Source: Lagopus muta (taxonomy: Eukaryota; Chordata; Aves; Galliformes; Phasianidae). From it: DNA of 64,000 nt. Each line of letters starts with the position of its first letter. Position 1 is the first letter of the stretch. The position numbers and the translations under genes are program-made. The notes below the pieces were generated by a model, which ran no database searches, was not told the origin of the DNA, and saw only the letters and a list, made by a program, of their open reading frames with translations. Below, piece after piece: positions 25,501 through 37,613 of the stretch. The stretch covers positions 56,134,578 to 56,198,577 of the forward strand of contig NC_064438.1 of the NCBI RefSeq assembly GCF_023343835.1, in the 5' to 3' direction.

Positions 25501-26920
25501 TTATTGGATTTTTATTGCAGATAAAATTGACAGAGAAAATCACTGGGATATACTTAAAAATGGGAAGGAAATGTGCGTTCCCAATAAAAAGGTCTCTGAA
25601 GGTCTCTTGTTTCATAGGAAGGAAGCTGTCTTTATATTACATGAACTATAAAAAATGATTAAAACTGAAGAGAGACAGGAAGCTGATAATTTGATTTATC
25701 ATCTTAATGGCTATGATTCATGAATAAATAATATAATGGTTTATGTCTCTCTTGTAAAAGAAGTAGAGAAGAGCAATTTGTCTAACAAATGACTTCAAAA
25801 ATTACAGCTGAGCCTTGTTTGCCACATTTGTTCTATTTAAAAAGAATGAGCGAGTATCTTACGTCTTATTACTTACTAGGACATTTGTTGTATTATTTAT
25901 AAGAGTCAAAAACCTTAACTAAAAGCCACTCATCTCTGACCACAGTCTCCCATTAGCTTTAAATCCAGGAAAGAGAAAGGGATTGATCACTGGATCAATA
26001 AATCTAGCCTTCGAGCTGACTAAAAGCTTCCTTTAGCCTCCTTCCTACAGCATCCTTTTTCAAAATTAAAGCATCCCCCTTTTTAATTATTGAAGAAGGC
26101 GTCGGTTTTACAGTAAGGCCACGTGTGTCTGCATCACACAAGGATTTCTTTTTCACGTTGGAAACAAACCAGCATCTTTAAAAGAAGAGCATTTCAATGA
26201 CGGTCGCTAGGTTCAGTTTTTTAAATGTCTACTAAAGATAGACACATCCTTCCCAAATGTGCCTCAGATTTAAGTGTGACAGCTGTTGAGAACAGGAAAT
26301 GGAGAAGAAACGTATACTCCAAATCACTGGACAGACAAACTACCCCAAACCCATCCTGGGAACAGAACGAACACAGTGGTTCATGTTTTCAAAGCACCCT
26401 GTAAAAACAGCTTGTAGACGTTTGCTCAGCCTGCATCACGAACCTGAGTCCCTTTATCAGAATCATTGATCAAAATCAGATCCCTCTTCCCTATCACAGT
26501 CGGTTACACTGATGTAAGGCATTGCCCTCCCACAGAACCACAAAGTAACGTAGGTGAGCCTTCAAAGCAGCACAAACCACTTGATGGACAGAATTCCTGC
26601 ATAGAGTTGGCTGGGTGTCTCCTCTCCAAGCAGGGGCCTGAAGCCAGGGCTGCTACTGAGGGATGACTCCATCAGCCACGTGCCTGCTGGCACCTCAAGC
26701 ACTTGTATTTCTCCACACCTTTCTTTGTTCCATGTTCAATCTTTACCTGCAAGAACCTGGGATGACAAAACAGAAGTCCTTACCCTGTTTCTGAGGCTTT
26801 CTGAGACATCCGAAGGGCTTCACTGCTGATCTTTAAGATTTGGTTATCTTTGGAACATCCTTCAGATGGATGATGTGAGGTGTTACAAAGGATTATTTGA
26901 GCACCAGTGAGACTGTTAAT

Positions 26921-27300
26921 CACAGAATGATAGAATGGCCTGGGTTGCACAGGAGCACAGTGCTCATCCAGTTCCAACCCCCTGCTGTGTGCAGGTCGCC
27001 AACCAGCAGCCCAGGCTGCCCAGAGCCACATCCAGCCTGGCCTTGAATGCCTGCAGGGATGGGGCATCCACAGCCTCCTTGGGCAACCTGTGCCAGTGCC
27101 TCACCACCCTCTGGCTGAAAAACTTCCTCCTCATATCCAACCTAAACCTCCCCTGTCTCACTTTAAAGCCATTCCCCTTGTCCTATCACCATCCACCCTC
27201 ACAAACAGCCATTCCCCCTCCTGTTTATCCGCTCCCTTCAAGCACTGGAAGGCCACCATGAGGTCTCCCTGGGGCTTCTCTTCTCCAGGTTAAACCCAGT
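26921..27300 (-). mobile_element. CR1 LINE, about 380 bp 3' fragment
   Basis: It starts with CACAGAATGATAGAATGGCC and extends through AACTTCCTCCTCATATCCAA and CATTCCCCTTGTCCTATCAC to TTCTCCAGGTTAAACCCAG. It is a close relative of the 3866 copy. Confidence 0.93.
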
Positions 27301-27613
27301 TAATAAGAACAGCAGGAAGAAACTTCAGGATGACCACGCTTTGCACACTAAAATCAGTTAATTTCTACAAAGCTTATTAAAAAGAAAAACAAGGAGAGAG
27401 GGGACATAGGTTTTAGCAAAATAGAGTTTTTGATTTCTCACATCTCATGAAAAACTGCGTACTTCATGAAATACATCTCTCAGACTGCATGCACACACAA
27501 AATTCAGACTGTACCAAGGTCACACTCACAGTATGATCCGAACAATTATAACAGGAAAAAAGCACAGGGTGAGCTTCCATAGCCTGTTCATTAGGACTTT
27601 TTGTGTGATTTCA

Positions 27614-27724
27614 GATCATAGAATGGCCTGGGTTGAAAAGGACCACAGTGCTCATCTAGTTTCAACCTATATGCAGGGTTGCCAACCACGACACCAGGCT
27701 GCCCAGACTCACATCCAGCCTCGA
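27614..27724 (-). mobile_element. CR1 LINE short 3' fragment
   Basis: ATCATAGAATGGCCTGGGTT, then GACCACAGTGCTCATCTAG and CACACATCCAGCC-like sequence. It resembles the copy at 8356. Confidence 0.85.
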
Positions 27725-28349
27725 AAGGCACTATTTTTACATGTAGCACCTTCATCCCTCATCTGCTATACTATATAGGGCTCCTAAAAACGGAGAGCTG
27801 TAGACGTTTTTGGGGTAAGCGATGCATCAACACCCTGTGGCTGCCAAAGTAGTGTAGGCTGCAGAAGGAACGACACTGAATTGACAGCAAGTTGCAGACC
27901 TGAGCCCTAAAAGGTTCTTTCATGACCTTTCATCCTGAAGGGACATTGCTCAGATGGCTTTGAAAGAGCTGGTGGCCTTTGATACGTTCCAAAGCGGATG
28001 AGACTCTTGGCTGAAATCTATGTTTTGTGGACCTGTAGGAAACATAATAATGGGAACTGCCATCTGAAACTGAGCTGAACTGTTTCTGAAAGACTGCTAG
28101 TAGCTCTGAAATCACTAAAATCAAGTCAGATTTCAAGCCAGTTACCACTATTTTTGATTGCAGCAGTGCTTTGTATTGACAGGCAAAAACAGCAAATTTG
28201 TCCCCTGCTATTCTTTCATTTTGTGTAAGGAAAATGGCAGGGGTAGATCAAGAAGAAATAGATTTACTAATAGGAAGCTGTTCTTGAATAAACACAGCTT
28301 ATGCAAAAATTAGTATCAGTTGAATGGAAGCAGCACAAGGAAAACATTG

Positions 28350-28366
28350 CCCCCCCCCCAAAAAAA
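28350..28366. repeat. C10 A7 homopolymer junction
   Basis: Ten C followed by seven A. Confidence 0.9.
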
Positions 28367-29742
28367 GCAGTAATTTTTCTGACATCAGTCATACAATTAT
28401 CATTTGCATGTGGAGGAGGGAGACTCTCAGCTGGTATAAACTGTTCTAAGTGCATCAATAAAGCCATGCTGATTTATAGCAGCTGAGAGTTTGTCCTGCA
28501 GCTCATTCATCCATGTGCGATGCGATAGATTGATGTGTTTGCATTTTCTCCCTGGAGACTTTGGTTTGAAACCTGTTTAAAACACAGTGAAAACAAACTG
28601 GCTGGTCTCTAAGCAGATGTCCCTGGAAATCTATTTACATCACAGTGGCAGCAGTTCAGGGGAAAGGGTGTTCTTGTGCAGGGGCAGCGTGGGCAGGAAA
28701 GCAGGTCCCCAGTGGAGCTGTATTGCAGAGCTTCCCTGGTAACTCAACAGGCAGCTTCCAGGACAGCTCTGCAAATTCACAGCGTGCAGCACCAGGTGAA
28801 ATGGAAATATTCAATGAGAAATATTGCTTGTGCTCCTGTAGCCCTTAGTCTGCAACCCAGGAGCAGGACTGGGCTGTGCTGCGTGCTCCCACTTTTATCC
28901 TGCGTGTGTATTTTACGAGCAACTGCCCATTTTGGATCTTTTCCACACATTAAACCAGTGACAGCAGCAGATCTGACTGTCCATCACTACCTCAGGACAC
29001 AAGATCAGCTAGTTTAATACCCACAAACTGCAGGGTCCTTAAGGGGGTGTCTTCTTCCTCCCCCTCCCACGCTGTGCTTTATCATTTCAGAAGCAGCAGC
29101 TCCTATAGAAAGGAGTTTGTTCCTGTACTCAGCACTGGCCTCAGCTTGAATTGTTTTTCCCCCTCCCTGGTGTTCAGTCCCCTGATGTATTTATAGAAAG
29201 ATCATATCCTCTTTCAAACTTCATTTTGCTAGGAATAGTAATGTTAGAAATAGATTGATGAAATTACTGTATTAAAGACAGACATACACACAGACACAAG
29301 ACTAGAGACTCGTTTTAAAAGAAATGCAGAAAATACAGATGAGTCAGTCTTCAGTTAACAGTGCATTATTTCAAACATGTCAGCAACAGATGGAAATACA
29401 ATATAAAAGATGGATCAAGTTCAAAACCAATTTCTAAGGTTTTTCGATCTAAAGACTATCCATCTATAGAAATACCAGAAAGCCTACCTGAAAATCCATA
29501 AAACTAGTTTAGGAACAGTACCAAAAGCCCACAAGGAATATCATTTCTAAAAGAGAGCTGGGAAGACTCAAAGTACAGTTGGATAAAAAAAGCCTTAAGC
29601 AGAGGCCTGTTTGGGTTGAATGATCTGCAGAAAGAGGAAGAAAAACGTCAAACTGCCATTGAAAAGGAACTTAAAGGGAGGAAGGACTGACCACACAATT
29701 CACCTGTTTAGAGACCATTTCATTCTGTCACAAAAATATTTT

Positions 29743-31053
29743 CTAGCTTTGCTGCTCTGGTACATCGATCCTGAGTACTCTAACTTTCGATTTATAATGG
29801 TATTCCTTCAGATACAGCTTCACTGATGGAGGAATGGGCAGTGCATCAATACCATCGTAGGTCGTACAGTTGCAAATAACTGTTCTACATATATGCTGAA
29901 GGGAGAAAGGAAAAGTCCTGTTCAACGGAGTGGACAAAAGCGGTTCGAAGAACATACAGGAGCTTGGATCCTTATAGTGCTCTAGGAGTCCCGTGATGTC
30001 AGGAGAGTGGAAGACACAAGGATCGTGGGCATCAAAGCTGAAGTTATGATTCCACTGCTCTATCCGCGCGTGCAGAGAGCGGCTGTAGCGCCTGAAGCTC
30101 ACGGAAAACAAGTAGTCTTCCTGGGCAGAATCTCGTAACAAAAACGTTCCCTCTGGCTTTCCTTCCAGCAGTGCTTCGGCTGCATACTTATCCATGACTC
30201 CCCAGTAGCAGGGGTTGTTGTTGATCTGCAGGAGGTCTGGGACTAGGCAGTGCACATAATCGATCTGCGTATGGTATTTCGGAGGCGTTTCCATCCGCAG
30301 CAGCTCATCGTCAGTTTCCCATTTGGGCTTGTTTCTTTTCCTAGAGCTTGTGCACAGCGTTACAACTTCATCGTCGGAGTCCATGTCGCTGTCATCTTTA
30401 CTGCTCCTTACCACCTTCCCTGCTGCCAGCTCAGACCGCGAGTCCCGCCTGGAGGGAATGCCATCAGTAAGGTCAGAGGATGGGGAGGGAGCCGATGGGG
30501 GATCGGACTCTATCTCATTGTCTCGTAGGTCCTCCTCCTTTTCCTCATTCTGGGATAAGTCAGCAATTGTCCAGTCTTCTGCTTTTTGGCTTATAGGGGC
30601 TGTATGCCTTTTAATCAAGTGCCACCGAAAAGCGAGCTCCGAGCGTGGAGGAAAAGGACACTTATCTAGCATCAACTCACTGATATGAATTTTTCTTTTC
30701 GATTGAAGTCCTGAGGCGTGCCGACTGGTACAATTTTTGATGGGAAAGCACTGACCCACAGCATCTTGCAGTTTTTGTTTGAGAGACCGGCCTAAAAACC
30801 TGTGTCCACACGAACGATCTAGATCCAGCTCGATAGAAGAACAGCTATACTTTCTCTCCTGGCTCCTTAAATTAGGCCCTGACCTTCCTGCAGCGTTCGC
30901 CGTCTCAGTGTCAGAACAGCGCTCAGACTTTTTCGACCAGGAGAGTTTCTTTCCACTCCAGACATAACCATCCTTTCTGTCTGCACTCCTGCTCCGGCTG
31001 CTCTTGGGTCTCACATCTGTGTTTTTAAGATTACTGTCCTTATTCTCTGCCAT
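29743..31053 (-). CDS. SOCS4: Suppressor of cytokine signaling 4
   Basis: 436 aa in one exon (human about 440). The conserved SOCS4/SOCS5 amino-terminal region comes first, including a basic RSRSADRKDGYVWSGKKLSW segment near residues 20-40 and HRFLGRSLKQKLQDAVGQCF near 83-102. A variable acidic Ser-rich linker spans about 165-265. The SH2 domain runs from about 282 to 375 with the phosphotyrosine-binding arginine in FLLRDS at about residue 307. The SOCS box follows at about 382-430 (SLQHICRTVI). SOCS4 is cytoplasmic: its SH2 domain binds phosphotyrosine and its SOCS box recruits elongin B/C and cullin-5, and family work links it to EGF receptor degradation. The start MAENKDSN matches the human MAENNEN. 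The frame stays open upstream through the 5' UTR part of this exon, so an amino-terminal extension cannot be excluded from this exon alone. Confidence 0.97.
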   Translation of the reverse strand: MAENKDSNLKNTDVRPKSSRSRSADRKDGYVWSGKKLSWSKKSERCSDTETANAAGRSGPNLRSQERKYSCSSIELDLDRSCGHRFLGRSLKQKLQDAVGQCFPIKNCTSRHASGLQSKRKIHISELMLDKCPFPPRSELAFRWHLIKRHTAPISQKAEDWTIADLSQNEEKEEDLRDNEIESDPPSAPSPSSDLTDGIPSRRDSRSELAAGKVVRSSKDDSDMDSDDEVVTLCTSSRKRNKPKWETDDELLRMETPPKYHTQIDYVHCLVPDLLQINNNPCYWGVMDKYAAEALLEGKPEGTFLLRDSAQEDYLFSVSFRRYSRSLHARIEQWNHNFSFDAHDPCVFHSPDITGLLEHYKDPSSCMFFEPLLSTPLNRTFPFSLQHICRTVICNCTTYDGIDALPIPPSVKLYLKEYHYKSKVRVLRIDVPEQQS

Positions 31054-31151
31054 TTCGACAGCTCTGCTCCCCAAGCTTCCAGAAAGCGCAGTTTTTTTCT
31101 TGCAGGGTTTTCTACTCAAGGAAGCTTCTTTGTGGTGCTTTCTGAAAGTAT
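31054..31151 (-). other. SOCS4: SOCS4 5' UTR part of the coding exon
   Basis: The upstream boundary is a strong acceptor with a polypyrimidine tract ending in TTTGTCCTCAG, placing the exon start at 31151. No in-frame stop occurs between this boundary and the chosen ATG. Confidence 0.8.
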
Positions 31152-32998
31152 CTGAGGACAAAGAGAAGACAGCTAAGTTAACAGCTTTGCATGCACACAA
31201 CACAAGATGAATGCCTGTGTATGCATGACAACAGCAACAATTAATCGTTAGCCACCTATAAATAATGATCAAGCTGAATTCTTGAGAGCCCTCCACAAAT
31301 CCTGGTCCGATCCCAGCCAAGGATCTTAAGCCTTCCTTGTAAAAAGCATCCTCCAGAATCAACGATTTGATGTATCTTTAGAGCCCCTATTCTGACTATG
31401 CAGCAGAGCAGAAGGTTGGAGGTGCTGGCAATCCTCTTTTGCAAGGGAACATTTGAAGATGAAGCACTTCACATGGCAGGTGACGCTGCTTTAGTTGTTT
31501 TTCGAGCAAATTCTGCATCTCTTCCAAATAACCTCTCAAGAAGAAACAAGGCAGAGCAGAAACAAGTAGGTCAGAGTACAAAGAGCTACTGTACCTAGAT
31601 GATACGCCTGTTTGCTGCTAATCCACAGAGTGGGATGCCAGAGATCTTTTTCTTAACTGACACTTTTGGGTCACTTTCTGGATAAAAAAAAATAAATTAT
31701 ATCAGTCACAGATTCTGTCAATTTCTGAAAGCTGTTTTCCTTTGCCTTTTAAACCGGAGCTAGAAAATACTGAGCCCCCAAGGGATTGAAATATCTGGGG
31801 CTTTACATACTGAAAAGGATTAAAACAAATCCAGTCCCTTACTAAAAGCAATTTTAAAAGGCCATGAAAGATGGAACCGCTTATTACTCATTAGAGAAGA
31901 AAGTTTACATTATTAAAATCACTGCTGCTTTGAGACCCACAGTTGCTGATTTCATTCGCTTTTGTTTTCAAAAATGCAGTGAATTCTCAACTAGATAAGA
32001 GATCTCCTTTTGAATGTTGCTCTTTGAAGAACAAGAATTCCTCTTTTGATTGCTCAGTTGAAAGTAGAGCAGAGATATTTTTTTTTAAGGAACATAGACA
32101 GCAATATGCTGTGTATGATACACCCTGCTGAGGCATGGCAGGATGCAGAACTGCTTTCCATCACACACCACCATGCCTTTGCACCAACACGAGATTCCGA
32201 GCCTGCTGTCCACCGTTGGTTTTTAAAACTAATTGACCTGGTAAATATTAAGCAGGAAAAGAAAAGGGCATCCACTTCCTCTCTCCATTCAATTCGTCCT
32301 CATCATTAGGATTAGCCAGCATGACACAATCTCCCTGCAGTCCCCCAGGGGCTGAGCAGGCTGAGGTCTTGCCTCTGCTTTCAGTAAAGAGAAAGCCTGC
32401 TGTGCCAGAGGCTTACATGCAATCTGCAGACCAAATGCAACCCAGATGGAACTTGCACTGAGAATTTCTGACATTGTGTTCATTGCTTACAATCCACAAA
32501 CCTGGGGGGGTGGAGAGGAAAAGGGAAGGGAAAGGTGGAGCAATGTGAGGAGATGAAGGAATGTGGAATGAGGGTAAGAGAGAAAACATTGCAGATATGT
32601 GGGAAAAAAAACCAACCCTGGTGTTAGAGGCAGCTGGATGAACAATCCCTCAGTGGTTGTGGAAGCAGAGAATGTGTCCACATTTCAGCAATTACAAATC
32701 ATCAAATATTAAAGACTGCTTTCTTCTCTCAAGGTTTTACACACCACTTTTCAGTGAAAACACTGCAGATGTAATACTAACAGGAGAAAGACTGCATTTA
32801 AGTGAAACTTAAACTGCCTTTATTTAGACCAAAACTCGGTGACTGCTTCTGCACTATCTCTACTTTTCATCCAGAGTGGAGCACTGAGTTTTCTACACAA
32901 TGACTGAAAAAAACCCCACAAACCTATTCTAGATTCAGTCTGTAGGAATCTACTAACTCTATACATGGCATTTTTAATTGGAAAGGGAAATCTCATTT

Positions 32999-33242
32999 CA
33001 TAGAATCACAGAATGGCCCGGGTTGGAAGGGACCTCAAGGATCACGAAGCTCCAACCCTCCACCAATGCAGGGCCACCAACCTCCACATTTCACAGCAGC
33101 CCAGGCTGCCCAGGGCCCCATCCAACCTGGCCTTCAACACCTCCAGGGATGGACGGGGCATCACAGCCTCTCTGGGCAGCTGTTCCAGCACCTCACCACT
33201 CTCACAGCACACAACTTCCCCCTGACATCCAACCTCAATCCT
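32999..33242 (-). mobile_element. CR1 LINE 3' fragment
   Basis: CATAGAATCACAGAATGGCC tail and the 'CTCAAGGATCACGAAGC...TTTCACAGCAGCCC' block. It stops after TGACATCCAACCTCAATCC and is almost identical to the 41813 and 46832 copies. Confidence 0.93.
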
Positions 33243-36200
33243 CCCTCCATTTAGGGTACAAAGTCAGGTACTTAAAAATTAGGATATGACAGTTTGTAAT
33301 TGACTTTGAAACCTTTAATTTCCTCATCCTGCACGCCCAGACCGTATAAGGAGTAAGAAGATGCAGAATATGGGATTTTAATTAAAAACTTTGAAATGTA
33401 CAAAACCCAAAAGTGCCAAAAGGTCTGATATCCCCCAGCATGACAGCACAGCATTACTGCTGAAATTACTTTGCTGCTTTCTGTCATCTCTGCCTTGTTG
33501 AGCTGTTCTTGTATTTAATTGCAATGCCACGTTCTACTTCCTACCTTTCCTCCATCACGTCCCAGTGGTATCTGAACCCTGCAACTCAAAGTGAAGCGAT
33601 AGCACATGATGTTGTAAGACATGCACCATTAGCCAGCAGCACAGAAAGCTGCTCCCAGGGGCTGACGGCTGCTGGGAGCAAGGCACAATCCTGCCACGTC
33701 ACAGAAGTAATCATTCATCAGACATCCATGGAAAGAGTGCAGAGTGGGTGAAGAAAATGGGACATCATCCTACTAAAGCCAAATCTGAATCTAACCTTGT
33801 GGAAGAAGAGCAAAGGATAGCTCCGCACGCACCCCAGCACCACATGGAATGCCCAAACCCCTCTGTCTCATGTTCCAACCAGGAGTCGTGCCTTCATACT
33901 TTTCCCAATCCACGACTAAGAGCCCTCTCTGTAAAATGGCAACTGAAAATGTTTTAAGTACGCAGACATAAAGGACAGTGGTGCATTCAGTGCCGTATTA
34001 CCCTTAAGGCCACCTACCTAAACCGACCATCCCCTGCACTGCACACTTGTGAGGAAATACAATGTTGTACCTATATCCCTTAATGGCTGAATGCAACTGA
34101 AAGAGCAGAAGAGGAAAGGGAGAATAAAAACCAGGGAACACAGAGTGTACTTTTCCCTACAGGCAATGCTAAATGGGAAAGTCATGCTCCGCGCAGCTTA
34201 CATACGTCAGTTCTGAGATCTCTCCTGCAAAAAGTGAAGAGACAAGCACTGGTAGAGAATGAACAGCACAGATACGATTAGTCCTCCGCCTACAAAAGCT
34301 TTCTTTGAAGTGGGGATACCTTAGGCATCTCAGAAGCAGATGTATTTGACAAAAAACCTGATGTTCGCAATTCTAAGCGAGCGGCAGAACAAAAGCAACA
34401 CGCAGGGATAAACAGAGTTCACATCAGGCCATGGGATCCGGCTTGCAGTTCAAGGTTATCCAACACTGCTGTGGCTTGCAATCCCCGAGGAGAGGCAGCA
34501 GGGTGGGTTCTGTTGTTGTTTTCACCAGGGCACAGCTCCCTGAACACGCAGAGCCTCTCTGGCTCCGTCCGCAGGCTCTGGAGTGGATGGGGCAGCAGCT
34601 GTTCCAGGTGCTCTTTCCTTCCAGCACCGATGCCCTGACACTAAACTTCAGGCCTCCCAGCCACCTGCAAAATGCCACCTCAGTGCTTATCTGTGAGAAG
34701 GCACATTCAGCCTCACCATAAGCCTACTTATATCACCTGCAAAACACCCAGTAACTCCATCAGCAGAATCAAAACTCTCAGCGTAGGCAAATCCCCCCCC
34801 TTTCCAATAAATAGTGAATAGCTTGAACTAGATATTTACACCCTAGACCCTTGCCTCAAGCCTCCAAGTCCCTTCTGTGAAGCTGCTTCAGTCTCTGTGC
34901 AAAGAAGAAAGAGAATGTCATAACATCCCCTGGGTGCTGGTTGAAAAGCTGCCTGCAGCCCAACCTCCAGCCCTCCAGAGCTGGAGAGTCTGTCCTGGGC
35001 ACCACAAGGACAGAGGCCCCATTGCCTCTGTGGGCAACCTGCTCCCATCTGCATGACCCTCGTGCAGAAAGCACTTAGCAGGTTTGCTGTTCTTGTACAG
35101 AAAAGCCAAAGGGTCACTGTATGGTAACTCTAATCGTTTCTAAAAGGGAAGATTCATACGCTAAATTAAATGAATCTTGTTATTTTTTTTTCTAGTCTTT
35201 CTTTCTGACAAAGAAGCAAAAAGGAAAAATGCTCCAATTTATTACAACGTACATAGAAGCCATTTCAAAAATCTCTCAGCGATCACATGCTGTTTTCATT
35301 ACTTTCACCCAATTAAATTTTGGCTGCAAGACTGCATTTTAAAACCTGACCTTCCACTGAAGTTGAGCTGTTATTGACTTTTTTTGGAAAAAGGCCCAGC
35401 CTATTAAGAGTAACAGTGAGTTTCAACTCCTCTTAACTTATTTTTCTCCGTTTTGAATGCATTTATTTTGATTTACGATACAGCATCCAAAATACCTAAC
35501 TCTAGAATGGAGCTCTACTCCAGCTTTCAACTAATTAAAGAAATTATCACATGCACAAAACAGAAATTACTGCCTAAAGATACAGCTGGTAAACCAGAAT
35601 GACAGAAGCAATTGCCTGGAAGTACGCCCGATCCCCACTGAGTCTGTATATTCCCAGAACTACAGGGCATGCAGCAACACCTCCCTCAACCCCAAAGCAG
35701 GGCTCTTTTATTCATACCTGAGATGTGAATGAGGCTTGGAAAGCTCAGACCTGCTGCTTTCAAGGCACCCCGTGCATGGGTTGCAGGAGAGCAGGGCAGA
35801 GCGCTCAGCAGCCTCTCAAGCACTAAACCAGGAACAGCTTTATGTCCCATGACCAACACCTCACTCGTGCTCCACCCAGAAACCCTGCAGGTGAGCAGCA
35901 TGCTCCCACCCTGCCACTTCTGCCCTCCCAACCAGCTACACCTCCTCATAAAGCCAGCTGCTTTAATTTCCACCTGGATTTAAAGGCTAACCTTGATGCC
36001 TCGTTACTTCCAATAGGACAGAGCCAGGGTGCCCTGTTCCCTTGGCCAAGTGACCTTCAAACCCACAGACCCCAAAAGCTTTCCCAGGAATCACAGAGCT
36101 CTTCCAGCAGGCAGCACCTCTGGACTGTGAACTGGGACATCTGCATGAAGCTGAGCTTTTATACCATACAATGTTTCAGGTGCAGTTTGCACGAGACATT

Positions 36201-36711
36201 CTGCAAACTAAAATAAATAATTAGAGGCATAATAATACAGCTGGCACACGCTTCTCTCAGCCCCAGGAGCTTGCTATAAGAATAGCTTGGCCTTCCCACT
36301 CATCCGGTAAGTGGTTCAGCTAGAATCACGGTGCTAGCACACATTATCCTCTCCAGAAATCACGCTTTGCTGAGATATGTCAGGGTACACCCATGGAAAA
36401 CATGTCTTCACACAGCTGCCACGGGGTTTAATAATGAAATCCAGGCATATTCATTAAAAAAATTAAGTAAAGGCAAAAACGAAGCATGCCTACTTGGCAA
36501 CGCTGCCTCACTCATTCATGAAAGTAGCAACACAGTGTTATGAAGAGCCCGGTCGCATTTCCAGCACAAATAGATCCGGTGCTCGCCCAGCACCGATCGC
36601 AGGGTGAAACTGAGGATCAAAGGGCTCTGCCTGCAAGCCATTTTCCTTAGAAGAAGGAACAATTTGGGCCAGAACATTGAAATTACATAAAGGAAAAGCA
36701 GAGAACTACTA

Positions 36712-36735
36712 TTTTTTTTTTTTTTGGGGGGGGGG
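36712..36735. repeat. T14-G10 homopolymer junction
   Basis: Fourteen T followed directly by ten G, then AGGAG. It lies about 300 bp outside the SOCS4/WDHD1 CpG island. Confidence 0.9.
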
Positions 36736-37088
36736 AGGAGATTATTTTCTGTTTATTTCAGGTACGCCAAGCTCTCACACGTCTCGTCCTTTAAGAAACA
36801 TAAAGAAGCTCAGCTCCTACGGACACGCTTCATGTCGTATCGTATCGCGACCTGCTTCCAGCCCCAGCTGTGCTGACAGAGGCACGGCACAGCTCTGACC
36901 CGCGCGGACGGCAGCAGCCCTGTGCCACCATTCGGGACCCACGAGCCCGAGGAGCTCCTACAGCACGTTCACTGAGGCAAACCGTGCAGGAGAAGAGGAA
37001 GAAGAGAAAGAAGGAAGGAAGGAATGCAGGCAGGCCGCCCGGCTCGGCTCCGCACCGCCGCGCTCCTCGCGTCCCCCTCGGTGCTCAC

Positions 37089-37230
37089 CTGCCGCTGCCG
37101 CCCGGCAGTCGTGAGGAGGCGGCCCCGCTCCGGCCCCGTCACCTGTCGGATCTCAGCCGCCTCCGAGCGGTCCCGGCCTCGCCCGCCGCCGCCATCCCGC
37201 TGTCTGCCGGCCGGCCCGGCCCCCGCCGCT
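37089..37230 (-). other. SOCS4: SOCS4 noncoding first exon (5' end approximate)
   Basis: It ends at a near-perfect minus-strand donor, GGCAG followed by GTGAGCAC. A second weaker donor (CAG then GTGACG) occurs near 37139, so alternative first-exon ends are possible. The start site is not visible. Confidence 0.5.
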
Positions 37231-37337
37231 CGCAGCTCCGCCCCGTGTCCTGACGGCGCGCTGACGGAGCAGGGCCCGGCCCCGGCGCGGGCGGGAGCGC
37301 GGGAAGGCTCGAAGTGGAGGCTGGGACGGGCCGTGAG
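37230..37337 (+). other. WDHD1: WDHD1 noncoding first exon (5' end approximate)
   Basis: It ends at the strong donor GTGAG followed by GTGAGTTGAG. The next acceptor, at 37900-37901, opens the exon holding the ATG. The transcription start is a guess inside the CpG island. Confidence 0.5.
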
Positions 37338-37613
37338 GTGAGTTGAGCTGAGCCGAGCTGAGCTGAGCGCGGCCTGGGCCCGGCGCCCGGCCTGGGGCGG
37401 GGGAGCTCCTGGTCCACACCCCGAGGGGCTGCGCGGCTCTGGGGCCGCTGCTACGGCGGTGAGGCCGCCTGAGCCTCTCTGTTTTCTTCCCCGTTTTGGG
37501 GTCATGCTGGGTTACGGCCCTATTGGGGTACAGCGCTTCCAGCCTCCGTGGGCGGGATTCCCCATCTGGGGCTCTTCCTAAAGACTTTTCACGCTGGATG
37601 TGGTAATGCCGAG

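Larger units (their letters stand above)
25500..29742 (-). other. SOCS4: Possible SOCS4 3' UTR and 3' flank
   Basis: AT-rich DNA immediately downstream of the SOCS4 stop, with two CR1 insertions (26921 and 27614) and no supported coding exon. Vertebrate SOCS4 transcripts have long 3' UTRs. A minus-strand AATAAA at 25509-25514 is a candidate end about 4.2 kb from the stop. The extent is inferred, not seen. Confidence 0.35.
31152..37088 (-). other. SOCS4: SOCS4 5' intron
   Basis: About 5.9 kb between the CpG-island noncoding exon and the coding exon. It contains one CR1 copy (32999), a T14-G10 tract (36712) and otherwise single-copy DNA. A short stretch near 34950-35080 faintly resembles old CR1. 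No coding exon was supported inside. Confidence 0.7.
37020..37480. promoter_or_regulatory. CpG-island bidirectional promoter, SOCS4 and WDHD1
   Basis: GC- and CpG-dense interval between divergent first exons. A minus-strand donor (CAG then GTGAGC) at 37089/37088 and a plus-strand donor (GTGAG then GTGAGTTGAG) at 37337/37338 are only about 250 bp apart. Both transcription starts must therefore lie very close to each other or overlap. No TATA box was seen; TGACGG half-sites occur near 37250 and 37261. Bidirectional use is inferred from the geometry. Confidence 0.8.

Noticed and set aside
36870-37505. Arg/Pro/Ala-rich frames across the SOCS4/WDHD1 island
   Set aside because: CpG-island composition effect; the real exons here are noncoding.
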